Shown here: positions 1 to 7,290 of the stretch, one piece after another
Layout: every line of letters starts with the position of its first letter
Position numbering within the stretch: position 1 is the first letter of the stretch
Assembly (NCBI GenBank): GCA_039819115.1
Contig: JBCBST010000022.1
Location: 1-32,605 of the forward strand
Length of the DNA: 32,605 bases
Origin: JBCBST01 sp039819115
GTDB taxonomy: Bacteria > Bacteroidota > Rhodothermia > Balneolales > Balneolaceae
Direction: 5' to 3'
Notes under the pieces: generated by a model
What the model was told of the DNA's origin: nothing
Seen by the model: the letters and a program-made list of their open reading frames with translations, nothing else
Databases searched by the model: none
Translations under genes and position numbers: made by a program

Positions 1-10
1 CTGATACTGA

Positions 11-274
11 TTATTTCCGTGTACCAGCATCGGGAGCATTCTTTAAGGCATCCACATGGGACAGAGGTTGCTCCGCGAGATCAGGTCGTAGTGCTTTATG
101 CTGTTCAATAACGTGATTCAGAGGTTCAATCGTGCTGGTATCCAATTCGTTAAGCAGCTCCATGTAATCTAAAATCTGGTTCATATCCCGAACAAAATCA
201 GGTATTTCTTTTTCAGATAATTGCAGGTGCGCTAATTCTGCTACGTATCGCACGTCTTTTTTTGTTACCGACAT
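11..274 (-). CDS. gatC: Aspartyl/glutamyl-tRNA amidotransferase subunit C
   Basis: GatC is the small subunit of the GatCAB amidotransferase, which converts Glu-tRNA(Gln) and/or Asp-tRNA(Asn) to the amidated forms in the cytoplasm; it wraps around GatA and stabilises it. The 87-residue product shows the family pattern: an N-terminal helix (VRYVAELAHLQLSEKE, about residues 8-23), a second helix with MNQILDYMELLNELDT, then the conserved stretch ending in NAPDA near residue 82. The protein stops at GTRK just after NAPDA, so it lacks the YFxVPKV-like tail that most homologues carry. I read the other two frames across the stop and did not find that tail. The gene diverges from the HPr gene across 129 bp. 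A loose -7-like element (TACATTAG, minus strand, 300-307) could drive it. The family call is secure; the short C-terminus is odd. Confidence 0.93.
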   Translation of the reverse strand: MSVTKKDVRYVAELAHLQLSEKEIPDFVRDMNQILDYMELLNELDTSTIEPLNHVIEQHKALRPDLAEQPLSHVDALKNAPDAGTRK

Positions 275-349
275 AGTAATAGGCTATCGAAATGATGGGC
301 TAATGTACTACTTTCCCGTGTTGTAAATCCAACTTCTTGTACACATGAG

Positions 350-380
350 TTTGGTGAATACTACCGTTGCCATTATATTG
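350..380 (+). promoter_or_regulatory. Candidate Bacteroidota-type promoter for HPr/enzyme I
   Basis: A TTTG at 350-353 and TATATTG at 374-380 are separated by 20 bases. This resembles the primary-sigma promoter of Bacteroidota (-33 TTTG, -7 TAnnTTTG, spacer about 19-21), with one T missing in the -7 box. A start near 387 would give a leader of under 20 nt before the HPr start codon at 404. Predicted by eye only. Confidence 0.5.
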
Positions 381-403
381 ATTCTTTAGCATTAAGCGGA
401 AAA

Positions 404-676
404 ATGGTACGGCAAAAAGTAGTTATAAAGAATTCTTCAGGATTACATGCCAGACCTTCGGCGGCGCTTGTTAAACTTGCCAGCTCCTTCAGGTCTAATT
501 TTTATATCCATATGTATGGGTATAAAGTAAATGGGAAGAGTATCCTTGGCGTGATGACACTTGCTGCCGATCAGGGTGCTGAGCTGGAGTTTGAATTTGA
601 GGGAGAGGATGAGCGTGAAGCTATGAAATCGGTAGTCGAATTAGTGGAAACTAAATTCGGAATGCACGACGAATAA
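404..676 (+). CDS. ptsH: HPr family phosphocarrier protein
   Basis: HPr accepts phosphate from enzyme I on a histidine and passes it to PTS permeases or regulators in the cytoplasm. The 90-residue product has the active-site motif GLHARPSA with His15 and the following Arg17. The regulatory region VNGKSILGVMTLAA places a serine at position 46, the residue phosphorylated by HPr kinase in HPr proteins that have this control. Length is normal for a single-domain HPr. The stop is six bases before the enzyme I start, so the two are almost certainly co-transcribed and make a matched pair. No EII component lies in this window, so the target could be a distant permease or a purely regulatory phosphorelay. 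Whether Ser46 is used depends on an HprK gene that is not visible here. Confidence 0.92.
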   Translation: MVRQKVVIKNSSGLHARPSAALVKLASSFRSNFYIHMYGYKVNGKSILGVMTLAADQGAELEFEFEGEDEREAMKSVVELVETKFGMHDE

Positions 677-682
677 CCCCGT

Positions 683-2413
683 ATGATGTCTCAATCAGTC
701 GTATTTTCCGCAATTACTGGGAATGATGGTGTTGCCATTGGCGTGGCTTGTGTATTGCCAACAAAAAACAGAGCTATCCCTCCATCTACCATTTCTAAGG
801 AAGAGGTGAACCATCATGTGGATAGCTTCAGAAGAGCGCGTTCGCTCTTAAGTGAGGAGATTTCGGATATCGCCCAGGCTGTTGCAGACACCAGTACAGT
901 GGATATTCTGGCAGCTCAGGATCAGATTTTGCAGGATCCGGAAATTGAAGAATCGGTCATTGCCTATGTAAAAGGTGCAAAGTATTCCGCCCGGTACGCC
1001 ATTTATCTCACATTTTGTGAAGTTATGGAGCGAATGCGCGAGAGTGGTTCAGAGATGTTAATTCAGCGTATTGTAGACCTGGAAGATATTCGGGACCGGT
1101 TAGTCGTACTTGCCTCAGAAGAAGAACAGGAACAGCTTTCGGTTAACGGTTTTATTTTGGTAGCCCGCGAAATCAGCCCAACAGATCTGGTTACATACTA
1201 CGAAGGAGGTATCAAAGGATTGGTGCTTGAGAAAGGGGGGATCACTTCGCATGCAGCCATTATTGCAAGGTCTCTTCAAATACCATGTCTTGTTGGGGTA
1301 AAGGGAGTAACTGCTTATGTGGAACAGGGTTCAACACTGGTGATGGATGGCCCGGAGGGCAAGCTTATTGCAAACCCCGGGAAAGATATACTCCGTGAAT
1401 ACGAGCGCCATATAGAACATCGCCGGCAAGAGAAAAAAAGACGTCGGGCCGCGATTAAGGCACCATCCCAAACCATGGACGGGGTACCCTTTAAACTATT
1501 AGCCAATTTAGAGTTTGAAGAAGAGGTTGGTGAGGTTGCATCGGTTCAGGCCGAAGGCATTGGATTGCTTCGCACCGAAGGGCTATTGTTTAAAGGAGAG
1601 AGAAATCGTAACGAGACTATACAAACCAATTTTTATCGAAGTATACTGTCATCGATTAAAGGGATTTGTGTTATCCGCCTGTTCGATATTGGAGGGGATA
1701 AACTAAGAGATAAACGATTCGAAGAAGCCAATCCGTTTTTGGGATGGCGCGGGGTGCGGCTTCTGCTTGACGAAAAAGAATTATTGCATGCCCAGTTAAG
1801 AGCGATTGTACGTGTTAGTGCCGAATTCCCGGAACGGGTGCGCCTGCTTATTCCGATGGTTACCGTACCCCAGGAGGTTGTGGCGATAAAAGATGAATTA
1901 CAGGTTATCACGACTGAGTTGGCAAATGAGGGGATTCACCTGAAAGCTCCGGTTCCGGTTGGGGTTATGATAGAGGTGCCTAGTGTAGCCTTGCAAGCCT
2001 CCTTATTCGGAAAACACGCCGATTTCTTTAGCTTCGGAACAAACGATTTGACCCAATACACTCTGGCGGCAGACCGGGGTAATGAACGGGTATGTCAACT
2101 TTATCAATTACTGGATCCTTCCGTATTCAAGTTGATTCATATTGCAATTGAAGGCGCAAAACAAACACAAACTCCGCTCTGTGTGTGTGGAGAAGTTGCA
2201 GGCGATCCAATTGGGGCGGCGGTCTTAGTTGGTCTGGGTATTAACGAGTTAAGTATGGTGCCTGTATCTGTTCCAAAAGTAAAAGAAATGCTAATTTCCT
2301 ACTCTCACGCACAACTTCAGCATCTGGCCCGGGAGGTATTAACCGTGGCTACAGCTGCAGAAGTGAAAACACTATTTCACTCATTGAAAAACACAAAAAA
2401 TGGAACTAACTAA
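683..2413 (+). CDS. ptsI: Phosphoenolpyruvate-protein phosphotransferase (PTS enzyme I)
   Basis: Enzyme I autophosphorylates from PEP and donates the phosphate to HPr. The 576-residue length is typical. The N-terminal HPr-binding and phosphohistidine domains contain GGITSHAAIIAR with active-site His190. The C-terminal PEP-binding TIM barrel shows GIGLLRTEGLLF (Arg297), RLFDIGGDK (about 332-340), the metal/PEP segment FGTNDLTQYTLAADRGN (451-467) and LCVCGEVAGDP with the catalytic Cys at 502, the same number as in E. coli. Nothing essential is missing. Two adjacent ATGs (683 and 686) could each start the protein. The 3' end overlaps the next gene by 14 bases, suggesting translational coupling to the isomerase. 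The HPr and enzyme I genes sit together without a permease, so sugar uptake by this PTS cannot be inferred from the window. Confidence 0.95.
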   Translation: MMSQSVVFSAITGNDGVAIGVACVLPTKNRAIPPSTISKEEVNHHVDSFRRARSLLSEEISDIAQAVADTSTVDILAAQDQILQDPEIEESVIAYVKGAKYSARYAIYLTFCEVMERMRESGSEMLIQRIVDLEDIRDRLVVLASEEEQEQLSVNGFILVAREISPTDLVTYYEGGIKGLVLEKGGITSHAAIIARSLQIPCLVGVKGVTAYVEQGSTLVMDGPEGKLIANPGKDILREYERHIEHRRQEKKRRRAAIKAPSQTMDGVPFKLLANLEFEEEVGEVASVQAEGIGLLRTEGLLFKGERNRNETIQTNFYRSILSSIKGICVIRLFDIGGDKLRDKRFEEANPFLGWRGVRLLLDEKELLHAQLRAIVRVSAEFPERVRLLIPMVTVPQEVVAIKDELQVITTELANEGIHLKAPVPVGVMIEVPSVALQASLFGKHADFFSFGTNDLTQYTLAADRGNERVCQLYQLLDPSVFKLIHIAIEGAKQTQTPLCVCGEVAGDPIGAAVLVGLGINELSMVPVSVPKVKEMLISYSHAQLQHLAREVLTVATAAEVKTLFHSLKNTKNGTN

Positions 2414-3449
2414 ACAGCGTATTACAGAAATAGACTCTCAGAATATGTGGGGATTAATGAATGATTTTCCTACACACTGGGAAAGCATAATGGAGTCTAC
2501 TTCAAATGTATCATTGAATATTCAATCGCATAAGATTTCGTCAATTTGTCTAGCGGGAATGGGGGGATCGGCTATTGGAGCCGATATAATCCGGGCATAT
2601 ACCAGCAACACATGCCCTGTTCCTGTTCAGGTTGTGCGACATTACGATATTCCGAACTGGGTAAATGAGTCTACCCTGTTTATCGCGTGCAGTTTTTCCG
2701 GAAATACAGAAGAAACCCACTCTGCTTTGGATCAGGCCATAGAGAAGGGAGCGCAGATTATAGGTGTAACTTCTGGTGGAGAGCTTCAGAACAAAGCCGA
2801 AAAGAATGGATTTGACTACATCAAGATTCCGGGAGGTATGCCACCCCGTGCTGCATTAGCTTATAGCTTTGTACCACTATTCCGAATTTTTCAATGGCTG
2901 GGCTTCATCCAGGAAGGCGATAAGCAACTGATCGATACGTTAGAGCAACTTAAAGAAGGTGTAAGTCTGTATACCGATATCTCTGATAACGACGCACTTT
3001 CTATTGCCCGGGAACTAAACGATACACTGCCTGTCATCTATTCCGATGCTCTTTCTATGGAACCCATTAACTTGCGTTGGCGCGGACAAATTGAAGAGAA
3101 TGCCAAGATGTTGGCTTACGGGAATGTAATCCCGGAAATGAATCACAATGAAATTGTCGGTTGGGAATCCATCGCTCACCTAACAGGAAGACTTACGGTT
3201 GTAATGCTTCGGGATAATGAAGATAACCAGAGGGTTCAAAGACGCATGGATATTGTAAAAGAGTTAGTCATTGATCAAGTGAACTCGGTTATTGAGATAC
3301 AGACCAAAGGCCATACCAAACTGGCCCGATTGTTTTCACTTATTCAGCTAGGTGATTGGGTAAGCATGTATTTAGGGCTAATTAACGAAATAGATGCAAC
3401 GCCAATCGCTAAAATTGACCTTCTCAAAAGTAAACTGGCCGAAGTTTAA
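2400..3449 (+). CDS. Bifunctional phosphoglucose/phosphomannose isomerase
   Basis: This 349-residue protein belongs to the PGI/PMI family first described in archaea, which interconverts glucose-6-P, mannose-6-P and fructose-6-P through a two-SIS-domain fold. The first SIS domain carries GMGGSAIGAD (about 53-62) and CSFSGNTEET (97-106), the sugar-phosphate-binding serine/threonine loop. GGMPPRAALAYS (145-156) is a family hallmark. The second half has IEENAKMLAYGNVIPEMNHNE, supplying the glutamate (232 or 233) and histidine (249) expected for ring opening and isomerisation. The start overlaps the end of the enzyme I gene by 14 bases in another frame. It probably feeds glycolysis and GDP-mannose precursor supply. 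Substrate preference between glucose and mannose forms cannot be read from sequence. Confidence 0.9.
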   Translation: MELTKQRITEIDSQNMWGLMNDFPTHWESIMESTSNVSLNIQSHKISSICLAGMGGSAIGADIIRAYTSNTCPVPVQVVRHYDIPNWVNESTLFIACSFSGNTEETHSALDQAIEKGAQIIGVTSGGELQNKAEKNGFDYIKIPGGMPPRAALAYSFVPLFRIFQWLGFIQEGDKQLIDTLEQLKEGVSLYTDISDNDALSIARELNDTLPVIYSDALSMEPINLRWRGQIEENAKMLAYGNVIPEMNHNEIVGWESIAHLTGRLTVVMLRDNEDNQRVQRRMDIVKELVIDQVNSVIEIQTKGHTKLARLFSLIQLGDWVSMYLGLINEIDATPIAKIDLLKSKLAEV

Positions 3450-3451
3450 TA

Positions 3452-3476
3452 ATTAAGCCAAAAACTTAGGCTTAAT
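3452..3476 (+). terminator. Hairpin after the isomerase gene, possible terminator
   Basis: An exact 8-bp inverted repeat (ATTAAGCC and GGCTTAAT, loop of 9) starts three bases after the stop codon at 3449. It is followed by a poor T tract (TGTTTTG about 4 bases later), so it may only partly terminate or may protect the mRNA 3' end. Confidence 0.4.
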
Positions 3477-3645
3477 CTGATGTTTTGTGCTGGAAGCGGT
3501 TTTTATCTGAAGAAAAGAAGTGAATATTCAATTACACCTAAAAAAATTAGATAAATACAACTTATTAACAATTTATTTACGGTAATTTCTTTTTTTTACA
3601 TAAAAAACATCATAGTTTGGTAATTCACACAAAAACGACAGATTG

Positions 3646-3945
3646 ATGCTTACTAAAACATTTACTCCAAAACGTACGGTGTGCAAAGTTACCTTTACCA
3701 TTCCAGCAGAATGGGCAACGAATGAGGTGGCTATTGCTGGCGATTTCAATGGATGGGATACCTCCAGTGATAAATTACAACGTAAGAACGGTCATTGGAC
3801 CGGAACCCTTCGCGTTAAACCTGATTCAGAATACCGATTCAAATACCTGATTGACGGTGAACGATGGGAAAACGATGATGCGGCAGACCAATATATAGCT
3901 AATGACTTCGGTACAGAAGACTCTGTGCTTGTTATTGGTGAATAA
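3646..3945 (+). CDS. Stand-alone CBM48/isoamylase-N-type glycogen-binding-fold protein
   Basis: The 99-residue product consists of a single immunoglobulin-like early-set domain of the isoamylase-N/CBM48/AMPK-beta type: VTFTIPAEWA, then VAIAGDFNGWDT (about 29-40), HWTGTLRVKPDSEYRFKYL and the closing WENDDAADQY. The FNGW core and YRFKYLIDG strand are diagnostic of glycogen-binding modules. There is no catalytic domain and no signal peptide, so it is probably a cytoplasmic carbohydrate-binding or adaptor protein. A TTG lies directly before the ATG; I prefer the ATG at 3646. The 196-bp upstream gap is strongly AT-rich and likely contains the promoter, though no clear -33/-7 pair stands out. The placement after HPr, enzyme I and the hexose-phosphate isomerase fits a role near glycogen metabolism, but that is inference. 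Confidence 0.82.
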   Translation: MLTKTFTPKRTVCKVTFTIPAEWATNEVAIAGDFNGWDTSSDKLQRKNGHWTGTLRVKPDSEYRFKYLIDGERWENDDAADQYIANDFGTEDSVLVIGE

Positions 3946-3956
3946 GTCCTCATTTT

Positions 3957-4763
3957 TTGTTTGATCAAACCATTTTCGAACAAAAGCTGGCTACGTCCTG
4001 GTTGGGGCGTAGCCTTTGTTATTTCGAGGAAACGACTTCTACTAATTCGGTAGCTAAAACAATTTCACTTCGCGAAGAGGGGCACGGTTCCATCGTACTG
4101 GCCGATGCCCAAAGCCAGGGCCGGGGTCAGTATAAACGAACCTGGGTAGCTGATCCTGGGGAAAACCTCACCTTTTCAATAATTTTAACTCCGGAACGAA
4201 GCCATTCTCTTATTGTACTAACGTTAGCCTGCGCTTATGCTATTCGGTCCTGTTTTGAAGAACGAACGCAGTACCATGCCACGGTTAAATGGCCCAACGA
4301 TGTATTGGTTAACGATAAAAAAGTAGCGGGTTTGTTAACCGAAACGGTATTCAAGGGCAATAAGCTGGACAGAGCCATCATTGGTATCGGTATAAATGTG
4401 AATCAAGCCGATTTTGGTGAGGAGTTAAACGGATGGGCAGGCTCACTCAGGCAGCTGACAGGGCATACGAACCCAAGAGAGGAGCTACTTGCCGATTTAC
4501 TGCTCCGTATTGAACATTGTTATACCAAATGGTTGCAACACGATGTCGAGTTGGTAAAACTAATCAACAGTACTTTAATTGGTTTTGGAGATTGGGTGAC
4601 CATCGAAAAAGATGGAGAGAGATTAGCAGGTACGTTTAAGTTTCTGGGTATAAATCAAACCGGCGCGCTTACAGTATTGGATCAGGATATGGAACTGAAT
4701 ACCTTTTTGTATGAACAAATCCGAATCCATCCAATTTCTGCTGATAGTCAAAGAAAGCATTGA
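3957..4763 (+). CDS. birA: Biotin--[acetyl-CoA-carboxylase] ligase, short type
   Basis: BirA makes biotinyl-5'-AMP and transfers biotin to the lysine of biotin carboxyl carrier proteins. At 268 residues it lacks the N-terminal winged-helix repressor domain, so it is a monofunctional (group I) ligase. Visible motifs are YFEETTSTN (about 22-30), the biotinyl-AMP loop GRGQYKRTW (about 56-64) and KWPNDVLVNDKKVAGLL (about 111-127), which supplies the catalytic lysine. A C-terminal SH3-like domain follows. The start chosen is a TTG at 3957, because no in-frame ATG or GTG precedes the conserved N-terminal helix. It begins 11 bases after the glycogen-binding gene. Its 3' end overlaps tilS by 53 bases, so the two are likely coupled. 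Confidence 0.92.
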   Translation: MFDQTIFEQKLATSWLGRSLCYFEETTSTNSVAKTISLREEGHGSIVLADAQSQGRGQYKRTWVADPGENLTFSIILTPERSHSLIVLTLACAYAIRSCFEERTQYHATVKWPNDVLVNDKKVAGLLTETVFKGNKLDRAIIGIGINVNQADFGEELNGWAGSLRQLTGHTNPREELLADLLLRIEHCYTKWLQHDVELVKLINSTLIGFGDWVTIEKDGERLAGTFKFLGINQTGALTVLDQDMELNTFLYEQIRIHPISADSQRKH

Positions 4764-6051
4764 TCGGCTTTTTGAGGAAGACCCGCTTTTTATTGTTGGT
4801 GTTAGTGGTGGTCCGGACTCCATGGCCCTGTTATACGCACTTCATCAGCTTCAGGTCAAGTGTATAGTAGTACATATTAACTATCAAACGAGGGGAGCTG
4901 ATTCCGATTCGGATCAGGAACTGGTGGAACAGATAGCTTTCCAATGGGGATTTGATTGTGTTAGCGTGAGGCTGGACCAGCAAAATGAGCCAGGTAATTT
5001 TCAGAATTGGGCCAGAAAGGTTCGCTACCAGATTTTTGAGGATATGAAGAATGAATACCAGGCTTCAGCTATTATGACTGCCCACCACCAGGATGATGTG
5101 GTGGAAACCGTGCTTCAGAAACTGTTGCGAAAGAGTTCACCTGAAACCTGGAAGGGCATATCAGAGTTTGAGCATGGCCGGTTTCGACCGTTGGTACAGG
5201 TGACAAAACAGGACATCTTCAACTTTTGTATGGAGCATGCTGTTCCTTTCAGAGAGGATCAATCCAATTTAAAACCCGTTTATCAACGAAATCAGTTAAG
5301 GCATTCAATCTTTCCTCAACTCGATTCCATGTTTCCAGGGTGGCGTGAACATGTTCTTAACTTGAAAACAGTCTCACATATAGTTGACGACCTGGAACAA
5401 TTTACTCTTAACCAGATTTCGGATTCCTCGCACACAATCGGGATTGACGCACTTCTTGGATTCAGGGGGAATACACAACGTTCTGTTATACGCAGGTTTT
5501 TACGGGTTAATATTCCGGGGATAGAAGTTACCTCAGGGGTATTAGAGGAATGCCAGAGCTTGTTAACTACCCAAACCGGTAAACGTGTGCTGCTGGATGG
5601 AAAACACGAACTGTTCAGAAATCGTGATACTCTTGTTTTGATAAAAAGAGAGGCCGATACGGAGGATGAAGTCATTCCTCTTTTTTCCGATCGTTTTTAC
5701 GTTTCGGATAAAGGTGTACGTTTTGAGAGGGTCAGCAGGAATGAAGCTAAGAATTTATATATGGACATCGAACGATTGAAGTGGCCCCTTATCCTCAGGC
5801 AGTGGCAGGCAGGCGATCGATTTATACCATTTGGGATGACGGGCACTCAGAAAGTGTCCGACCACCTTACCAATCGTAAAGTTGGGGCTCACTTGAAAGA
5901 AAACACATTGGTTTTGTCCGATTCAGGTGGTACTATCTATGCTATTATTTTTCCTGAACCACTACCAACCGGGGAACTGGGCACGATTTCAAATGAAGTT
6001 AGATGTACCGATGTTACTCAGTTGTGTCTTGAACTGAACCGATCCTTATGA
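4711..6051 (+). CDS. tilS: tRNA(Ile)-lysidine synthase
   Basis: TilS modifies C34 of the CAU-anticodon tRNA(Ile2) to lysidine using ATP and lysine, switching the tRNA from Met to Ile identity. The PP-loop SGGPDS is at residues 32-37. The N-terminal ATPase domain continues with the HHQDDVVET motif, and the C-terminal TilS_C domain carries RQWQAGDRFIPFGM. Length (446) matches the multi-domain form. The ATG at 4711 lies inside the end of birA; keeping it gives the usual roughly 28-residue lead to the PP-loop, and no later ATG fits. The gene ends in an ATGA overlap with hpt. The tilS-hpt order is widely conserved, usually with ftsH next, but here a tRNA gene follows. Confidence 0.93.
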   Translation: MNKSESIQFLLIVKESIDRLFEEDPLFIVGVSGGPDSMALLYALHQLQVKCIVVHINYQTRGADSDSDQELVEQIAFQWGFDCVSVRLDQQNEPGNFQNWARKVRYQIFEDMKNEYQASAIMTAHHQDDVVETVLQKLLRKSSPETWKGISEFEHGRFRPLVQVTKQDIFNFCMEHAVPFREDQSNLKPVYQRNQLRHSIFPQLDSMFPGWREHVLNLKTVSHIVDDLEQFTLNQISDSSHTIGIDALLGFRGNTQRSVIRRFLRVNIPGIEVTSGVLEECQSLLTTQTGKRVLLDGKHELFRNRDTLVLIKREADTEDEVIPLFSDRFYVSDKGVRFERVSRNEAKNLYMDIERLKWPLILRQWQAGDRFIPFGMTGTQKVSDHLTNRKVGAHLKENTLVLSDSGGTIYAIIFPEPLPTGELGTISNEVRCTDVTQLCLELNRSL

Positions 6052-6608
6052 GTTTCTTCTTACCTGAATCTGTGCAATGTAATGGCGAACAATTTGATGT
6101 TTTTATAAGCAAAGAGCAGATTGATGAACGATTAATTCAGCTTGGCGATGAGTTGAATCGTGATTTTGCTGATAAGCGGCCGATTTTTATTGGAGTCTTA
6201 AATGGTGCATTCATTTTTTTGGCAGATTTGATGCGCCATGTTTCTATTCCGTGTGAAATGGATTTTATGAAGCTCAGTAGCTACGGCGATGAAAAGGTAT
6301 CAACAGGACAGGTTACCGAGTTAAAGGAAATTGACGCTAAAATTGAAGGGCGTCACGTGATCATCGTTGAGGATATTATTGATACAGGTTTATCGATGAA
6401 ATTTATGGTGGAACGGATGAAAGCTCAGAACCCAGCTTCCGTTTCGGTAATGACCCTGCTTCACAAAAAAGAAGCAACACAACACAATGTTCAGATCGAT
6501 TATGTAGGGTTCGAGATCCCCGTGAGGTTTGTGTTGGGCTATGGATTGGATTATGCTCAGGAGGGAAGGAATCTGGCTCAGATTTACGCTATTAATACCG
6601 AAGATTAA
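6048..6608 (+). CDS. hpt: Hypoxanthine phosphoribosyltransferase
   Basis: Hpt salvages hypoxanthine and/or guanine with PRPP to IMP and GMP in the cytoplasm. The 186-residue protein has the PRPP-binding motif VIIVEDIIDTGLSM (about 104-117), the flexible-loop region KLSSYGDEKVSTG and the purine-side segment VGFEIPVRFVLGYGLDYAQ with the invariant aromatic, glycine and aspartate residues. Length is standard. It starts in a four-base ATGA overlap with the tilS stop, so translation is coupled. Substrate choice between hypoxanthine and guanine cannot be settled from sequence. Confidence 0.94.
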   Translation: MSFFLPESVQCNGEQFDVFISKEQIDERLIQLGDELNRDFADKRPIFIGVLNGAFIFLADLMRHVSIPCEMDFMKLSSYGDEKVSTGQVTELKEIDAKIEGRHVIIVEDIIDTGLSMKFMVERMKAQNPASVSVMTLLHKKEATQHNVQIDYVGFEIPVRFVLGYGLDYAQEGRNLAQIYAINTED

Positions 6609-6619
6609 AGTTCGAAGTA

Positions 6620-6650
6620 TTGATTGAAGACAATCCGCGCAGTATATTTG
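6620..6650 (+). promoter_or_regulatory. Consensus Bacteroidota promoter for tRNA-Ser
   Basis: TTG at 6620-6622 and a perfect TAnnTTTG (TATATTTG) at 6643-6650 are exactly 20 bases apart. Transcription would begin a few bases before the mature tRNA 5' end at 6663. This is the cleanest promoter in the window and supports the Bacteroidota-type sigma specificity. Confidence 0.75.
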
Positions 6651-6662
6651 ATGTTCTCGTTT

Positions 6663-6751
6663 GGAGAGGTGGCTGAGTGGCTGAAAGCGCTCCCCTGCTA
6701 AGGGAGTTTGTGTGGAAACATGCAACGAGGGTTCGAATCCCTCCCTCTCCG
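6663..6751 (+). tRNA. tRNA-Ser (anticodon GCU)
   Basis: An 89-nt class II tRNA. The acceptor stem GGAGAGG (6663-6669) pairs with CCTCTCC (6744-6750), with a G discriminator at 6751. The anticodon stem CTCCC/GGGAG encloses loop CTGCTAA, giving anticodon GCU that reads AGC and AGU. A long variable arm typical of serine tRNAs is followed by the T-arm GAGGGTTCGAATCCCTC. CCA is not encoded and must be added by the CCA-adding enzyme. It has its own promoter upstream and an intrinsic terminator 8 bases downstream, so it is an independent unit between hpt and the next gene. Confidence 0.97.
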
Positions 6752-6758
6752 CTTGTAG

Positions 6759-6793
6759 AGCCTTGTTACATGTAGTAGCAGGGCTTTTTTTTT
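6759..6793 (+). terminator. Intrinsic terminator of tRNA-Ser
   Basis: AGCCTTG (6759-6765) pairs with CAGGGCT (6779-6785) with one G-U pair, followed by a run of nine T (6785-6793). It is correctly placed to end the tRNA-Ser transcript. Confidence 0.85.
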
Positions 6794-6820
6794 GCCAGCA
6801 GTCTATATACATATGTTTTT

Positions 6821-7285
6821 ATGACCTCCCCGGGTATTCCTTTTCCTCCACCGACTCTATACCTGGTTCTTGGGTGTGTCTTTTACGGACTGGATAAAGT
6901 AGTTTCAGTTTCTATACCTATTTCTTTACCCCCTCACATCCGTATTCTGGTTATCATTCTAAGCCTGGTTGTTTTGAGCTTGGTTGTACTTTACACCGAG
7001 TGGATGTTTAAAACCCACAACACAAGTATTCTTCCCTGGACCAGTGATTCACGTTTAATAACAACGGGGCCTTTTGCATACTCACGAAACCCTGTTTACC
7101 TCGTATCCATACTATTATCTGTGGCAATGGCGGCTTACCTGGAAAGTGCCTGGGTTTTACTCTCCGGTTTAGTCACGATGTGGATCATAGACCGGATGAT
7201 CATTCCCAAAGAAGAGCGTTACCTGGAGCAGGAATTTGGTGAAGCGTATTTGAGGTATAAGAAAAAAGTGCGTCGCTGGATCTGA
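6821..7285 (+). CDS. Isoprenylcysteine carboxyl methyltransferase-like membrane protein
   Basis: A 154-residue integral membrane protein with about four hydrophobic segments (roughly 13-32, 42-62, 95-113 and 110-127). The C-terminal half matches the ICMT/PEMT-type S-adenosylmethionine-dependent methyltransferase family: GPFAYSRNPVYL (about 83-94) and the terminal IPKEERYLEQEFGEAYLRYK with the EE pair and the YxxYKxxVRRW end. In bacteria such proteins are usually annotated only as isoprenylcysteine methyltransferase family; the substrate may be a lipid or small molecule rather than a prenylated protein. It starts shortly after the tRNA terminator and converges on the lipase gene with only five bases between stops. 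Confidence 0.8.
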   Translation: MTSPGIPFPPPTLYLVLGCVFYGLDKVVSVSIPISLPPHIRILVIILSLVVLSLVVLYTEWMFKTHNTSILPWTSDSRLITTGPFAYSRNPVYLVSILLSVAMAAYLESAWVLLSGLVTMWIIDRMIIPKEERYLEQEFGEAYLRYKKKVRRWI

Positions 7286-7290
7286 AAATC

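Noticed and set aside
6390..6812. A 140-codon minus-strand reading frame over hpt and the tRNA-Ser, with a REGFEPS-like stretch
   Set aside because: The REGFEPS segment is the well-known false translation of an antisense serine tRNA, and the rest is antisense to hpt and the terminator.
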